Source: Enterovibrio norvegicus DSM 15893 | Lineage (GTDB): Bacteria > Pseudomonadota > Gammaproteobacteria > Enterobacterales > Vibrionaceae | DNA: 64,000 nt | Reading direction: 5' to 3' | Assembly (NCBI RefSeq): GCF_900115495.1 | Contig: NZ_FOWR01000005.1 | Coordinates: forward strand, 1-64,000 | In this document: piece after piece, positions 1 to 7,658 of the stretch | Numbering within the stretch: position 1 is the stretch's first letter | How the letters are laid out: every line of letters begins with the position of its first letter | Notes under the pieces: model-generated | The model's database searches: none | Told to the model about the DNA's origin: nothing | Seen by the model: the letters and a program-made list of their open reading frames with translations, nothing else | Translations under genes and position numbers: made by a program

Positions 1-342
1 ACACTAAGAAGTAAAACGCCGGCGTTGGTCAAGCAGGAGCTTTGGGGGATGTTGCTTGCCTACAACCTGCTGCGTTTTATGATGTGCCAGATGGCGTATT
101 CCTTGAATACGGTAATGCCATACCAAATAGGTTTTAAGCAGGCATCGATATTTTTGGTGAGTCAGTTGCAGATGCTCCCGGCAGTCGCGCCCGGAAGATA
201 TCCAGAAGTGCTCAGGTATATCCTCGATATGGCAGAGAGCTTTGTGCTTCCAGAGAGGAGGGAGAGGACATATCCAAGAGCAGTAAAGAAAAGGCCCAGT
301 CGCTATGCGACCAGGCCTTCTAGAAGGCGTAATTCAGCTTAA
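1..342 (+). CDS. IS4-family transposase, C-terminal fragment (cut by window start)
   Basis: The reading frame is open from base 1, so the gene begins outside the window; the first in-window start-like codon (TTG at 25) is probably internal. The visible 113 residues resemble the C-terminal part of IS4-type DDE transposases: LRSKTPALVKQELWG followed by LLAYNLLRFMM, and near the end a RTYPRxVKKRPSRY basic tail, both typical of that family. The catalytic D, D and E residues would mostly lie upstream and cannot be checked. It is therefore unknown whether the element is intact. A hairpin and T-run follow the stop. The transposase would cut and rejoin the ends of its own insertion sequence. Family is recognised from memory of motifs; subgroup is not assigned. 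Confidence 0.8.
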   Translation, partial: TLRSKTPALVKQELWGMLLAYNLLRFMMCQMAYSLNTVMPYQIGFKQASIFLVSQLQMLPAVAPGRYPEVLRYILDMAESFVLPERRERTYPRAVKKRPSRYATRPSRRRNSA

Positions 343-377
343 TTCACATGCATTACAGCGATTAAGCTGGCCTTTTT
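335..377 (+). terminator. Hairpin plus T-run at the right end of the IS4-like element
   Basis: CAGCTTAAT (335-343) and ATTAAGCTG (361-369) form inverted arms and are followed by GGCC and six T residues. It overlaps the transposase stop codon. It may be the transposase terminator or lie within the terminal inverted repeat. The left end of the element is outside the window, so the exact boundary cannot be set. Confidence 0.5.
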
Positions 378-420
378 TATATGCACCGCGCGAGCGAAAA
401 TGTCATATGAAGGCTGGAGG

Positions 421-747
421 TTACTCGGTGCGTTTCCACAACAAGTGGCAGAATTTCTGCTCAGGGTCGCGACTGACAAGCATGCGCACAAGCACATCGT
501 TCAAGGTGTCTTCAGAGGTTAGGCCAATACGCACTTCAACGAACGTCTCGCGGTTAACGTCAAAACCTACGTGCTCTTCCCAATCACTTTCTGCATCAAC
601 CGCGATGCCAGCACCTTCCTCATCAAAACGGGCTTGAACCGCAAGAAGGTCATCGTAATCGAGGTTGTCTTCTGCCATTTCATAAAAGATATCAAACGCC
701 GTATCAAGGGTGTCATCAATTGAAAGTAGCTGGGTTTCCATCATCAT
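421..747 (-). CDS. yciU: YciU/HI1450-family putative double-stranded DNA mimic protein (DUF440)
   Basis: A 108-residue acidic protein. It matches the DUF440 family pattern: an N-terminal LDTAFDIFYEMAEDNLDYDD stretch (compare E. coli YciU [20 protein letters not shown]), a central DWEEHVGFDV and a C-terminal CHLLWKR. The family is known for a negatively charged surface resembling duplex DNA in H. influenzae HI1450, and binding to HU-type proteins has been proposed; the physiological role is unsettled. Length fits the family. Three ATG codons in a row (739-747) make the exact start ambiguous by one or two residues. It is a single-gene unit, divergent from the next gene. Confidence 0.88.
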   Translation of the reverse strand: MMMETQLLSIDDTLDTAFDIFYEMAEDNLDYDDLLAVQARFDEEGAGIAVDAESDWEEHVGFDVNRETFVEVRIGLTSEDTLNDVLVRMLVSRDPEQKFCHLLWKRTE

Positions 748-973
748 TCACTCTTAGATTTCTAACAGGTCTATTAAAGCATGTTCAAGAAGGTTTCCCA
801 AAGCGCGTTCTTGCCTTTCGTCGCGCAGAGAGTGTGCAAACAGACGGGAAGAACGCACAGTATTGCTGGTCTGAATAGGGTTTCTGCTTCTAAAATAGGG
901 AGATGTATCCGAACGTCCTGCGTTCAGCGTGATCCAGAAGACATTGAGTCCCGTCGCCAGAAAGGAGCGAAGT

Positions 974-1762
974 TTGTACAAAGCCAGCCCACGCCAAGGG
1001 TTACTGCCTGAACTCGATAGCGAACGCCCATTGCAAACACAGTTTGTCGACCCTGTCGCAACCGCCATGCGTCAACTTAAAGGCACGCTAGGGGACACAT
1101 TGCATAGTGCTTATCTGTCAGGCGACATTGCACATAGAACCGCGCCAGACAAAGCGACGATGAACGTAACGCTCGTGACACAACGCAGTTTAAACGTGAA
1201 TGAATATTCCATGTTGAATACGGTACGTTTCCGTATAGAGCAGGGCAGTGAAGCGATTAGCCGTGTTGCGATTGATGTTGTGCCAATCAACGATGTGAGG
1301 GATCTCGGGAATATCTTTAAATGGGGCTTTTTCTTAAAGCACTGCACCCAATGTATTCAAGGCGATAACCTTGCACAAAGCTTTGGTCACTTTGAAGTGA
1401 GCTGGGAAGTGTGCAAAGCGATGAATGATGACTTGTCAGCGCGTTTACGTGAACTTCGAAATAAAGTCGCCATTGCCACCAAATGGGGTACACAGTTGGA
1501 TGCCGCAGAGGAAGCTGCTTCGCGGCTGATCAAAGCCAGTTTTGGCTTGGTGGCTTACAAAGCCAATCGCTGGGAAGAAGAGTTAGACGCGTGTTCTCAC
1601 GTATTTCTTGAGTTTTACCCTGATAAAACCTTGGAAATGGAACGCCTTTTCTATCTGATCCAGCGAAAACCCGTGAAAAAACGCGCCGTGGTTGCCTTGC
1701 TAGATGCGCATTGGAAATGGGTGGTCGATGAGTACGAAAAAACCGATCGGAAAATTGGGTAG
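974..1762 (+). CDS. Nucleotidyltransferase-like protein with degenerate active site
   Basis: I start this at TTG 974 because AGGAG (963-967) sits six bases upstream; an in-frame GTG at 929 would add 15 residues. The first half resembles the nucleotidyltransferase fold (VDPVATAMRQLKG, then AYLSGDIAH in the place of the usual GS motif, then VTLVTQ, then VAIDVVPI). The usual GSxxxG...DxD catalytic signature is not conserved: the first acidic pair position reads TMNVTLV, so catalysis is doubtful. The C-terminal half is helical and may be a substrate-binding or HEPN-like bundle. A plausible role is a pseudo-enzyme or an aminoglycoside-adenylyltransferase relative. No partner gene is adjacent. Assignment is by weak motif likeness. 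Confidence 0.6.
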   Translation: MYKASPRQGLLPELDSERPLQTQFVDPVATAMRQLKGTLGDTLHSAYLSGDIAHRTAPDKATMNVTLVTQRSLNVNEYSMLNTVRFRIEQGSEAISRVAIDVVPINDVRDLGNIFKWGFFLKHCTQCIQGDNLAQSFGHFEVSWEVCKAMNDDLSARLRELRNKVAIATKWGTQLDAAEEAASRLIKASFGLVAYKANRWEEELDACSHVFLEFYPDKTLEMERLFYLIQRKPVKKRAVVALLDAHWKWVVDEYEKTDRKIG

Positions 1763-2043
1763 TTATGCAATAAAGGAAAAACGGGTTTCAGTGTGAAATC
1801 TTGGGCTTTAGGTGACATTATTCGTCTCGCCGTGAGAGTTGATGTAACAACTAATTAACAATTAATGCGTGAAAAATAAACAGTATTTGCTTCCTGAGTG
1901 GTCAAAAACATTGCTTTCGCTAATTTATTCAAAATAAGTGACTATTTATTATTTACAAGCGAAAAGAGTTAAATTAATCTTCGCCCAGTTAGTCACATTT
2001 AGTGAATATATATTTAGCAGCGCATTGCTCAGGAAGTCACGCC
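1763..2043. other. Intergenic region upstream of yjiH-like gene
   Basis: About 280 bases without a supported gene. The second half is AT-rich and contains the promoter and leader for the yjiH-like gene. A short frame at 1938 overlaps that gene's start out of frame and lacks a ribosome-binding site. No clear operator was seen. Confidence 0.5.
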
Positions 2044-3414
2044 ATGCAAAACACTCAGAAGATAGCAAAAGCATCATCATCGACACGGAATGTGTTGATG
2101 TTCCTTATTCCGTCCCTCCTCGGCATTTTGCTGTTCATGACGCCAGTCATGATCAATGGCGGGTTTACTATTCCTATTGCTGTTCTCGCAAAATCTTTGC
2201 TAGCGGTGTTGGGGAATTCGGCACCTGTTGTTGTAACAACCATCATTTTTGTTAGCGCCATCGGTTCTGTGTTCGCGTTGGCATTCAAACCACGCTTCAT
2301 TATGAACTCAACGTTCCTGTCAGGTCTTCTTTTAGCCACGCCAGTTTGGCTGACAGTGCGCATGTTGGGTGCAGCTTTTGTGTTAATGGCGTTTTTCGGC
2401 TTTGGGCCAGAGCATGTGATTGGCGGAGCAACCGGCGGTTTTGTACTGGGCGATTTGCTACCCACCCTGCTGTCTGTATTTGTGTTCGCGGGTTTGTTCC
2501 TGCCACTGCTGACCAACTTTGGTTTGCTTGAACTGATTGGTACTTTCATGACGCGCATCATGCGTCCTCTGTTTGGATTGCCTGGGCGTTCGGCCGTTGA
2601 CTGTGCAAGTTCATGGTTAGGTGATGGCAGCGTGGCGATTCTGATGTCGAGCAAGCAATACGAACAAGGTTACTACACAGAGCGTGAAGCGGCTGTTGTT
2701 GGCACAACCTTCTCAGTGGTTTCAATCAGCTTTAGCTTGGTGGTCATTGCACAAGTTGGTTTGGAGCACATGTTCGTGCCGTTTTACCTGACGGTGTGCT
2801 TAGCAGGCTTTGTTGCTGCTATCGTTGTGCCACGTTTGCCGCCACTTTGCTGGAAGAAAAACACACTGGTTAATGGCGAAGAGAAATGCTTAGAGCATGA
2901 AGCGCTACCAGAAGGCGAGACCCTGTTCAGCCATGGTGTGAAAACCGCGATTACGCGTGCATCTAAAATCCGTTCTTTAAGCGATGTGCTGAAAGAAGGC
3001 CTAGAAAACGCGGCCGACATGGTTTTTGGTGTGCTGCCTGTTGTCATGGCAATCGGTACTTCTGCACTGATCATTGCTGAATACACACCAATCTTTACGA
3101 TTCTGGGTATGCCATTCGTGCCATTGCTTGAGTTGCTACAAATCCCTGAAGCGGTTGCAGCGTCTGAGACCATGCTAGTGGGCATTGCAGACATGTTTAT
3201 CCCTGCGGTACTGGCTGCAAACATCGACAATGAAATGACCCGTTTTGTGGTAGCCACGTTGTCGGTCACACAGTTGATTTACATGTCAGAAGTGGGCGCA
3301 TTGCTACTGGGCAGCAAAATTCCTGTGAAAGCTTGGGAATTGGTGATGATCTTCATCCTGCGTACTTTGGTAACGTTACCCGTTATTGCAGGCGTGGCTC
3401 ACCTGATTTTCTAA
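2044..3414 (+). CDS. YjiH-family inner-membrane protein with nucleoside-recognition (Gate) domain
   Basis: Start chosen at ATG 2044 because AGGAAG (2031-2036) lies seven bases upstream; the frame is open further but the upstream part is AT-rich. The protein has 456 residues and about ten hydrophobic segments. The stretch LPTLLSVFVFAGLFLPLL and the later VLPVVMAIGTSALIIAEYTPIF resemble the paired Gate domains of YjiH/SpoVM-type membrane proteins. PGRSAVDCASSWLGDGSVA is a conserved loop of the family. The protein probably moves or gates a small solute, but the substrate is unknown. It stands alone, with a strong terminator 30 bases after the stop. Confidence 0.85.
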   Translation: MQNTQKIAKASSSTRNVLMFLIPSLLGILLFMTPVMINGGFTIPIAVLAKSLLAVLGNSAPVVVTTIIFVSAIGSVFALAFKPRFIMNSTFLSGLLLATPVWLTVRMLGAAFVLMAFFGFGPEHVIGGATGGFVLGDLLPTLLSVFVFAGLFLPLLTNFGLLELIGTFMTRIMRPLFGLPGRSAVDCASSWLGDGSVAILMSSKQYEQGYYTEREAAVVGTTFSVVSISFSLVVIAQVGLEHMFVPFYLTVCLAGFVAAIVVPRLPPLCWKKNTLVNGEEKCLEHEALPEGETLFSHGVKTAITRASKIRSLSDVLKEGLENAADMVFGVLPVVMAIGTSALIIAEYTPIFTILGMPFVPLLELLQIPEAVAASETMLVGIADMFIPAVLAANIDNEMTRFVVATLSVTQLIYMSEVGALLLGSKIPVKAWELVMIFILRTLVTLPVIAGVAHLIF

Positions 3415-3443
3415 TCACAGTGTGAACCCCTGAGCAAAAGAAG

Positions 3444-3469
3444 AAAGCGGCCATAGGCCGCTTTTTTTT
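3444..3469. terminator. Intrinsic terminator, bidirectional
   Basis: AAAGCGGCC, loop ATA, GGCCGCTTT followed by more T residues. It lies between the convergent yjiH-like gene and the small exported protein gene and could serve both. Confidence 0.9.
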
Positions 3470-3521
3470 ACGTTTTACGTTTTACGTTCAGCGTTTCACG
3501 GTATAACGCGATGAAAGGATT

Positions 3522-3839
3522 TTATTGGCTGTTGGTACTATCTATCACGTCATCCACTTTCGCTTCTGCCGCGTGCTTCATTTCGTTGGTTTCTGTTTTG
3601 GTGTCACCCACAGCAGAATCTGCGTCATCTTTGGCCTCTTTCATTGCTTGCTCGGTTTGCACTTCGGCTTCTTTCGCCATCTTGTCTACATCTGTATCCA
3701 CGTCATTCATGACTGCTTTGATTTCTTCAACGCGTTCTTGGGCGGTCAATTCTGCTAGGTTTGCCACGTCATCTGCGAGGGTAGAAAAAGGCAATATTGA
3801 AAACACGGTAGCGAGAATGGCGAGATTGCGAATTTTCAT
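3522..3839 (-). CDS. Small exported alanine/glutamate-rich helical protein
   Basis: 105 residues. An N-terminal signal peptide (MKIRNLAILATVFSILPFSTLA, cleavage likely after TLA) is followed by an entirely helical, highly charged mature part with repeated K/E/D/A patterns (VDKMAKEAEVQTEQAMKEAKDDAD). This looks like an amphipathic helix or coiled coil in the periplasm or on the membrane surface. AAGGAG lies seven bases before ATG 3839. No family was recognised. A protein of similar design is encoded at 47472-47870, and both may be envelope-stress or hydrophilin-like proteins; that is inference. Confidence 0.75.
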   Translation of the reverse strand: MKIRNLAILATVFSILPFSTLADDVANLAELTAQERVEEIKAVMNDVDTDVDKMAKEAEVQTEQAMKEAKDDADSAVGDTKTETNEMKHAAEAKVDDVIDSTNSQ

Positions 3840-3863
3840 GGATTAGCTCCTTAGTTAAATATC

Positions 3864-3899
3864 CCTAAACACCTGAATATGCGGGATTCAGAAAGCTTC
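3864..3899 (+). repeat. Degenerate extra copy of the MITE left-end motif
   Basis: CCCTAAACACCTGAATATG followed by CGGGATTCAGAAAGCTT closely parallels the left end of the adjacent inverted-repeat element (CCCAAACAACTTGAAGATG, then CCGAATTCAGCGAGCTT), about 54 bases further on. It looks like an older decayed end or a tandem end duplication. Confidence 0.6.
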
Positions 3900-3917
3900 T
3901 TCAGGTAGTTTGTATAT

Positions 3918-4177
3918 ACCCAAACAACTTGAAGATGCCGAATTCAGCGAGCTTTACTGACGTTATGATCAAGGCGTCCCTTTGCCAATGTAGTGAGCGC
4001 CATCAAAAAGGGACAACACCGAGCATGGCGTCAGTAAACTCGCCCGAAGGGAGACCCTCAGAGTGTCCACTTCATCGTTTAATTTCTGTGAAATAGAATG
4101 TCTATTCCTACAAGAATTTGCCTTGAATTGAACACTCTGATGGCCTCTGACATCGAGCATCCTCAGATTGTTTGGGT
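3918..4177. repeat. MITE-like element with terminal inverted repeats and multi-stem structure
   Basis: Left end ACCCAAACAACTTGAAGATG (from 3918) and right end (4157-4177, read on the other strand as ACCCAAACAATCTGAGGATG) are near-perfect inverted repeats. Inside are further stems: 3948-3962 with 4029-4042 (CGAGCTTTACTGACG against CGTCAGTAAACTCG), GTCCCTTTG near 3974 with AAAAGGGAC near 4005, and TCAGAGTGT (4058-4066) with ACACTCTGA (4132-4140). The result is a branched structure of about 260 bases. Similar elements are scattered in Vibrio genomes, where a minus-strand frame (here 3969-4160) is often called as a spurious hypothetical protein. No transposase is inside, so it is presumably mobilised in trans or spread as a structured repeat. 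Confidence 0.75.
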
Positions 4178-4454
4178 TCGTCCGCGTGACGATTAAGCAT
4201 CACGATAAAGATACTCATCGGGTCACGTGTTTTGGTGTGTTAATTGCGATACATTTAGTTTGAATAAATAGACATTAACGGCAGGGCGTTCTTTTTGATG
4301 TGTATGAGTAACTGTGACGGCAGCCTAGCTACAAATATTTTATTTGCTGCGACAATACGTTATTCACTATCAGGTGTTTTTGTCGTTGAAGGGTGAAGGA
4401 GAGTGACAACAGTATTGTTTCTGTTTGTCTAAAGAAAAATACAAGGACTAACCG
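4178..4454. other. Intergenic region upstream of the alpha/beta hydrolase
   Basis: About 275 bases with no gene seen. It lies between the inverted-repeat element and the hydrolase and should hold the hydrolase promoter. GAAGGAGAG near 4394 is too far from the hydrolase start to be its ribosome-binding site; ACAAGGA just before ATG 4455 fits better. Confidence 0.5.
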
Positions 4455-5057
4455 ATGAAAATTATCCTGCTTCACGGCTTATACATGCATGGCATTGCCA
4501 TGATCCCTTTGTGCAATCGCTTAAAAGAGGCGGGGCACGAAGTGCTCAATTTGTCTTACAACACGATTTCGCCTGATACCCCATCGTTGTTTGGCGAAAT
4601 GGATGACTTTATTGATGGCGATGAAGCTGCCATTGTTGCGCATTCCATGGGCGGCGTGATAACCCGCGCCTACATGGAGGCAGACAGTGACATGAGCCAC
4701 TGCGTTAAAACAGTGATTACGCTGGGTACGCCACATCAGGGCTCTAAAATTGCGGAATACTTGAAAGAGATTGGCATCGGAGATTGGATGTTCCAGTCCG
4801 CGAGTGAATACCTCATGCCAAAAAATACGCCTTCGTGGCCGAAAGGTGCTGCGTTATACAGCATCGCGGGTGACATGCCCATTGGCCCAGCAAGAGTCTT
4901 GCTCGACGCAAAGCAGAGTGAGGCTTCTGATGGAACCGTATTACTGAAGGAAACAGAGATTAAGGGCATGACAAGCCATGAAACTTTTCCTCTGACGCAC
5001 ACAGCGCTGATTTATGCCAAGCGCGTGAGCAATCGGATACTCGATATCTTGGCGTAA
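4455..5057 (+). CDS. Small alpha/beta-hydrolase, lipase/PGAP1-like
   Basis: 200 residues, no signal peptide, so cytoplasmic. LLHGLYMHG (5-13) gives the oxyanion-hole HG. AHSMGG (62-67) is the nucleophile elbow with Ser64. LGTPHQGS (90-97) is typical of lipases and PGAP1-like hydrolases. SDGTV supplies the acid Asp159 and THTAL the His182, so the catalytic triad is complete. It would hydrolyse an ester or thioester; the substrate is unknown. The protein is short because the lid region is minimal. It has its own ribosome-binding site and a strong terminator after it. Confidence 0.88.
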   Translation: MKIILLHGLYMHGIAMIPLCNRLKEAGHEVLNLSYNTISPDTPSLFGEMDDFIDGDEAAIVAHSMGGVITRAYMEADSDMSHCVKTVITLGTPHQGSKIAEYLKEIGIGDWMFQSASEYLMPKNTPSWPKGAALYSIAGDMPIGPARVLLDAKQSEASDGTVLLKETEIKGMTSHETFPLTHTALIYAKRVSNRILDILA

Positions 5058-5115
5058 TACGCTCCCTGATATCTGCTTCGTGTTGCGGTCACTCGCGGGG
5101 CCATCGTGACACACG

Positions 5116-5155
5116 AAAAGGGCAATGAATGAGAATTCATCGCCCTTTCGTTTTT
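5116..5155 (+). terminator. Intrinsic terminator after the hydrolase
   Basis: AAAAGGGC plus AATGAAT, loop GAGA, ATTCATC plus GCCCTTT, then CG and five T residues. It also lies downstream of the convergent cryptochrome gene and may act on both strands. Confidence 0.88.
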
Positions 5156-5213
5156 ATGTTTACTGATGTTTGTAGATGTTTATACGTGTTTATAAATGTT
5201 CGCTGGTGCGAAA

Positions 5214-6497
5214 TCAGTACTTCAGTAAGCTTTCGGAAGAGCTAGATTCCGCCCATTTATCAACAAATACGCCTTCAGGATCGTATTCACTCGCAAGCAC
5301 ATTCACATCAAATTGAGGATGTTCTTCTGGATCGGCATCAACGCCAGCCACTGCCTGCCAATTGCCGTAGTTTGACGACACATCAAAGTCGATAAGTTGC
5401 TGCTCAAAGTACGCAGCGCCAAATCGCCAATCAATACCCAATTCGTTGACGAGACAACTCGCCGCAATGTGACGACCACGGTGAGACATCCAACCGGTTT
5501 GATTGAGTTGTCGCATGCAGGCATTCACAATGGGGAACTCTGTTGTACCTTGTTCCCACGCTTTGAATTTTTCACTATGAAAACGTGTGAGTGGTCGTTT
5601 CTGTTTGAGGCCATCAAAGGCGAACATTCTTGCCCCTTGAACATGCATCATCCATTGGTAGTAATCGCGCCATAATAGTTCTGCAAAAATGGTGCGGGTG
5701 GACTCACCGCGTCCATGGCGATATTCATAGTTATCAAGCTCTGCTGCTACCATGCGTGCTGACAATGAACCATTCGCTAACCACGCAGATAGGCGTGACG
5801 AGAATCGCCACCCATCCAAATCGTTTCTTGTGTCCTTGTAGTGTTTTAGGCCCTGTGTTTTCCAGAAAAACTGGTTTAACTGCAGAGAGCCGGAATCTTC
5901 TCCGCCATGGTAAGGCGTTAGATCGTAGACAAACTCTTGCCCACCCCAAAAATCTCGACGCTCGTCCAACACGCTTGGTAAGGACTCGGGTGCGCTAATA
6001 GGAATGCAGGGCAAAAGGTTTTGATGATCAACGTGACGTCGAAATTGAGTGAAGGTTTTTGGAAAGCTGTCTTTTGTAAAATTAATTTGATTACGTAAGT
6101 AGAGCGTAAAGCTTTCGCAGACCCTCACTTCACTTGGCAGCACGCGTTTTAGGTACGCGACGTGTTGTTGTTCGTTAACGCCGGGATGATCCGTGACGGT
6201 GACAAGGTCAATGCCATGGCGTTGGCAAATATCTGGAATGATCTCGAGTGGGTTGCCGACTTTCACGACCAGACGTTGTTTTCGTTTTTTTAGTTCGCAT
6301 TCGAGTGAACGCAACGACTGATAGAGGAATTCTTCGCGGAAACGTCCCATATGTTTTGATTGAAAGTGGGTTGGACGAAACCACTCTGGATCGATGACAA
6401 AAAGCATGATGGCTTTCTCGCAACGCCGTGTCAGCGTCACTAAAGCAGGGTTGTCGCCCAGCCTCAAATCGTTCCTAAACCAAATTAGCCCTTTCAT
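5214..6497 (-). CDS. Cryptochrome DASH (photolyase/cryptochrome family, FAD and antenna binding)
   Basis: 427 residues. An N-terminal Rossmann-type photolyase domain (GLIWFRNDLRLGDNPAL) and a C-terminal FAD-binding domain are both present. DASH-type hallmarks are GGEDSGSLQLNQFFW (compare GGETAAL), LLWRDYYQWM, NACMRQLNQTGWMSHRGRH and SSNYGNWQAVAGVDADP. Members repair cyclobutane dimers in single-stranded DNA with blue light and may also signal. Length is slightly below many DASH proteins (about 430-500). AGGAGAGGCGAC precedes the ATG. It is a single-gene unit. Distinguishing DASH from class I photolyase rests on these motifs and seems firm. Confidence 0.92.
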   Translation of the reverse strand: MKGLIWFRNDLRLGDNPALVTLTRRCEKAIMLFVIDPEWFRPTHFQSKHMGRFREEFLYQSLRSLECELKKRKQRLVVKVGNPLEIIPDICQRHGIDLVTVTDHPGVNEQQHVAYLKRVLPSEVRVCESFTLYLRNQINFTKDSFPKTFTQFRRHVDHQNLLPCIPISAPESLPSVLDERRDFWGGQEFVYDLTPYHGGEDSGSLQLNQFFWKTQGLKHYKDTRNDLDGWRFSSRLSAWLANGSLSARMVAAELDNYEYRHGRGESTRTIFAELLWRDYYQWMMHVQGARMFAFDGLKQKRPLTRFHSEKFKAWEQGTTEFPIVNACMRQLNQTGWMSHRGRHIAASCLVNELGIDWRFGAAYFEQQLIDFDVSSNYGNWQAVAGVDADPEEHPQFDVNVLASEYDPEGVFVDKWAESSSSESLLKY

Positions 6498-6969
6498 GTC
6501 GCCTCTCCTTCAATATTGGTGAATTGGTGAGCGTCGCACGTGGTATTTTGGTCGTTTACTCTCCTTCCTTGGTGACATATATCGTGGCGATTCAAATGAA
6601 TACGACGAAATGTGTTTAACTTTAAAGAGATGTATCTTGATTACTGGAAGTTTAGCGTAATCGAGACAAAAGCAAGGTTAAGACAAATCGAAGTGTGTGC
6701 CGGATCAAGCACTAAATCCCTACTTTGTGAAAAAGTATTATCAGTCTACAGCCTTAGTGAAGTATGAGTTTTTGGCGTTTTTCTAGGCTTAAGCCCTTTG
6801 TTTACTAAGTTTTTCCGTTTGATCTGAATAATTATTAGTTAACGCTACTAGACACTTGATGGATATGTCAGCCTTTTTTACGGTTTTAGATGGAATATGA
6901 TTCATCGATGATTATTTGCGAGCGTTGTTTCTCTATATTTGGCTAAACGAGAAAAAGAGAGAGAACACT
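6498..6969. other. Divergent intergenic region
   Basis: About 470 bases between the divergently transcribed cryptochrome and TfoX-N-like genes. It is AT-rich in its second half and must hold both promoters. No gene, repeat or convincing operator was seen. Confidence 0.5.
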
Positions 6970-7305
6970 GTGACTGACAAACATCTTTCTGAGTCAGTGC
7001 GAAATGCACTGATTGGTATATCTGGCATTCGTGAAGAAATCGATAACCAGCGTGTGTACTTTTATCAACATGAGCGCTTGTTCAGCATTATCGACGAAGA
7101 CGGCCTTCAGTTCGTTGTTGGAGAAGAGTGCTTAAAAGAAGCGCTGAGGCGACCAGGGGCGAAACTAGAGCAACCTGGTGGGAAACGCTGTAAAGGTGTC
7201 ATCCGTGTCGCGCCAGAGCAATGCACGGACACAGAGCTCGACTTTTGGCTGTTGTTGGCACTGCCAACCAACCAAGGAACCATTGATCCGATTATATTCC
7301 ACTAA
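6970..7305 (+). CDS. TfoX N-terminal-domain-like small protein
   Basis: Start at GTG 6970 (TDKHLSESV...), preceded by a purine-rich AAAAAGAGAGAG; the frame is open upstream but that part reads like non-coding. 111 residues. The pattern LFSIIDEDGLQFVVG, then PGGKRCKGVIRVAPE, then ELDFWLLLAL follows the alternating strand and helix plan of TfoX-N/YjbR-like domains (usually MFAxxxxxxLxL, then MPGRPMKGWVxLP, then WLxxAL). That domain occurs in competence regulators and in many small proteins of unknown role; here there is no TfoX C-terminal helical domain. Function unknown; similarity is weak. Confidence 0.6.
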   Translation: MTDKHLSESVRNALIGISGIREEIDNQRVYFYQHERLFSIIDEDGLQFVVGEECLKEALRRPGAKLEQPGGKRCKGVIRVAPEQCTDTELDFWLLLALPTNQGTIDPIIFH

Positions 7306-7390
7306 TTCGTCAGGCGAATGGCGAATCGCCCGTGCTTAAAGGCCGTGGTATCAAATGGTTTGCTTGGTGCTTACCACGCAGGCCACGCTC

Positions 7391-7474
7391 GATGGCGATG
7401 GCGATGGCGATGGCGATGGCGATGGCGATAGTGAGAGTGAGAGTGATAGTGATAGTGAGAGTGATAGTGAGAGT
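7391..7474 (+). repeat. Hexanucleotide microsatellite, 14 units
   Basis: Six perfect GATGGC units (7391-7426) are followed by eight units alternating GATAGT and GAGAGT (7427-7474). It lies in the 350-base gap between two genes. A minus-strand frame through it (7310-7552) gives an alternating Ile-Ala and Thr-Ile tract and looks non-coding. Such arrays change copy number by slippage. Confidence 0.95.
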
Positions 7475-7598
7475 GGGGTAAGGTCGTCTGAGTGTGTTTC
7501 GTCTTCGTGTTGGTAGATATTGCGAGCTAGCGTGATTGATAAATGCAGTCAAAAGTTGGTTTTTCTCGTTTTTTAGCAGGCTTGTAACATCCAGATAA

Positions 7599-7629
7599 AA
7601 AAAGGGACTGATTTATTCAGTCCCTTTTT
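7599..7629. terminator. Intrinsic terminator for the ompA-like/tolC-like unit
   Basis: AAAAAGGGACTGA and TCAGTCCCTTTTT form a 13-bp stem with a short loop. It lies 30 bases past the stop of the minus-strand OmpA lipoprotein and can act in both directions. Confidence 0.92.
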
Positions 7630-7658
7630 CGTTGTTCATTTTTTATCATGTCTATCGG

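Noticed and set aside
754-1068. Minus-strand frame ending just before yciU
   Set aside because: It overlaps the better-supported plus-strand gene, lacks a ribosome-binding site and has low-complexity serine/arginine content typical of a shadow.
2055-2654. 199-residue minus-strand frame opposite the YjiH-like gene
   Set aside because: Antisense shadow rich in Pro, Asn and Lys; the plus strand encodes a clear membrane protein.
3969-4160. 63-residue minus-strand frame inside the inverted-repeat element
   Set aside because: It is formed by the repeat itself; such frames recur in vibrio annotations wherever the element occurs and have no gene-like start.
7310-7552. Minus-strand frame encoding Ile-Ala and Thr-Ile repeats
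   Set aside because: It is created by the hexamer array and has no ribosome-binding site or recognisable flanks.
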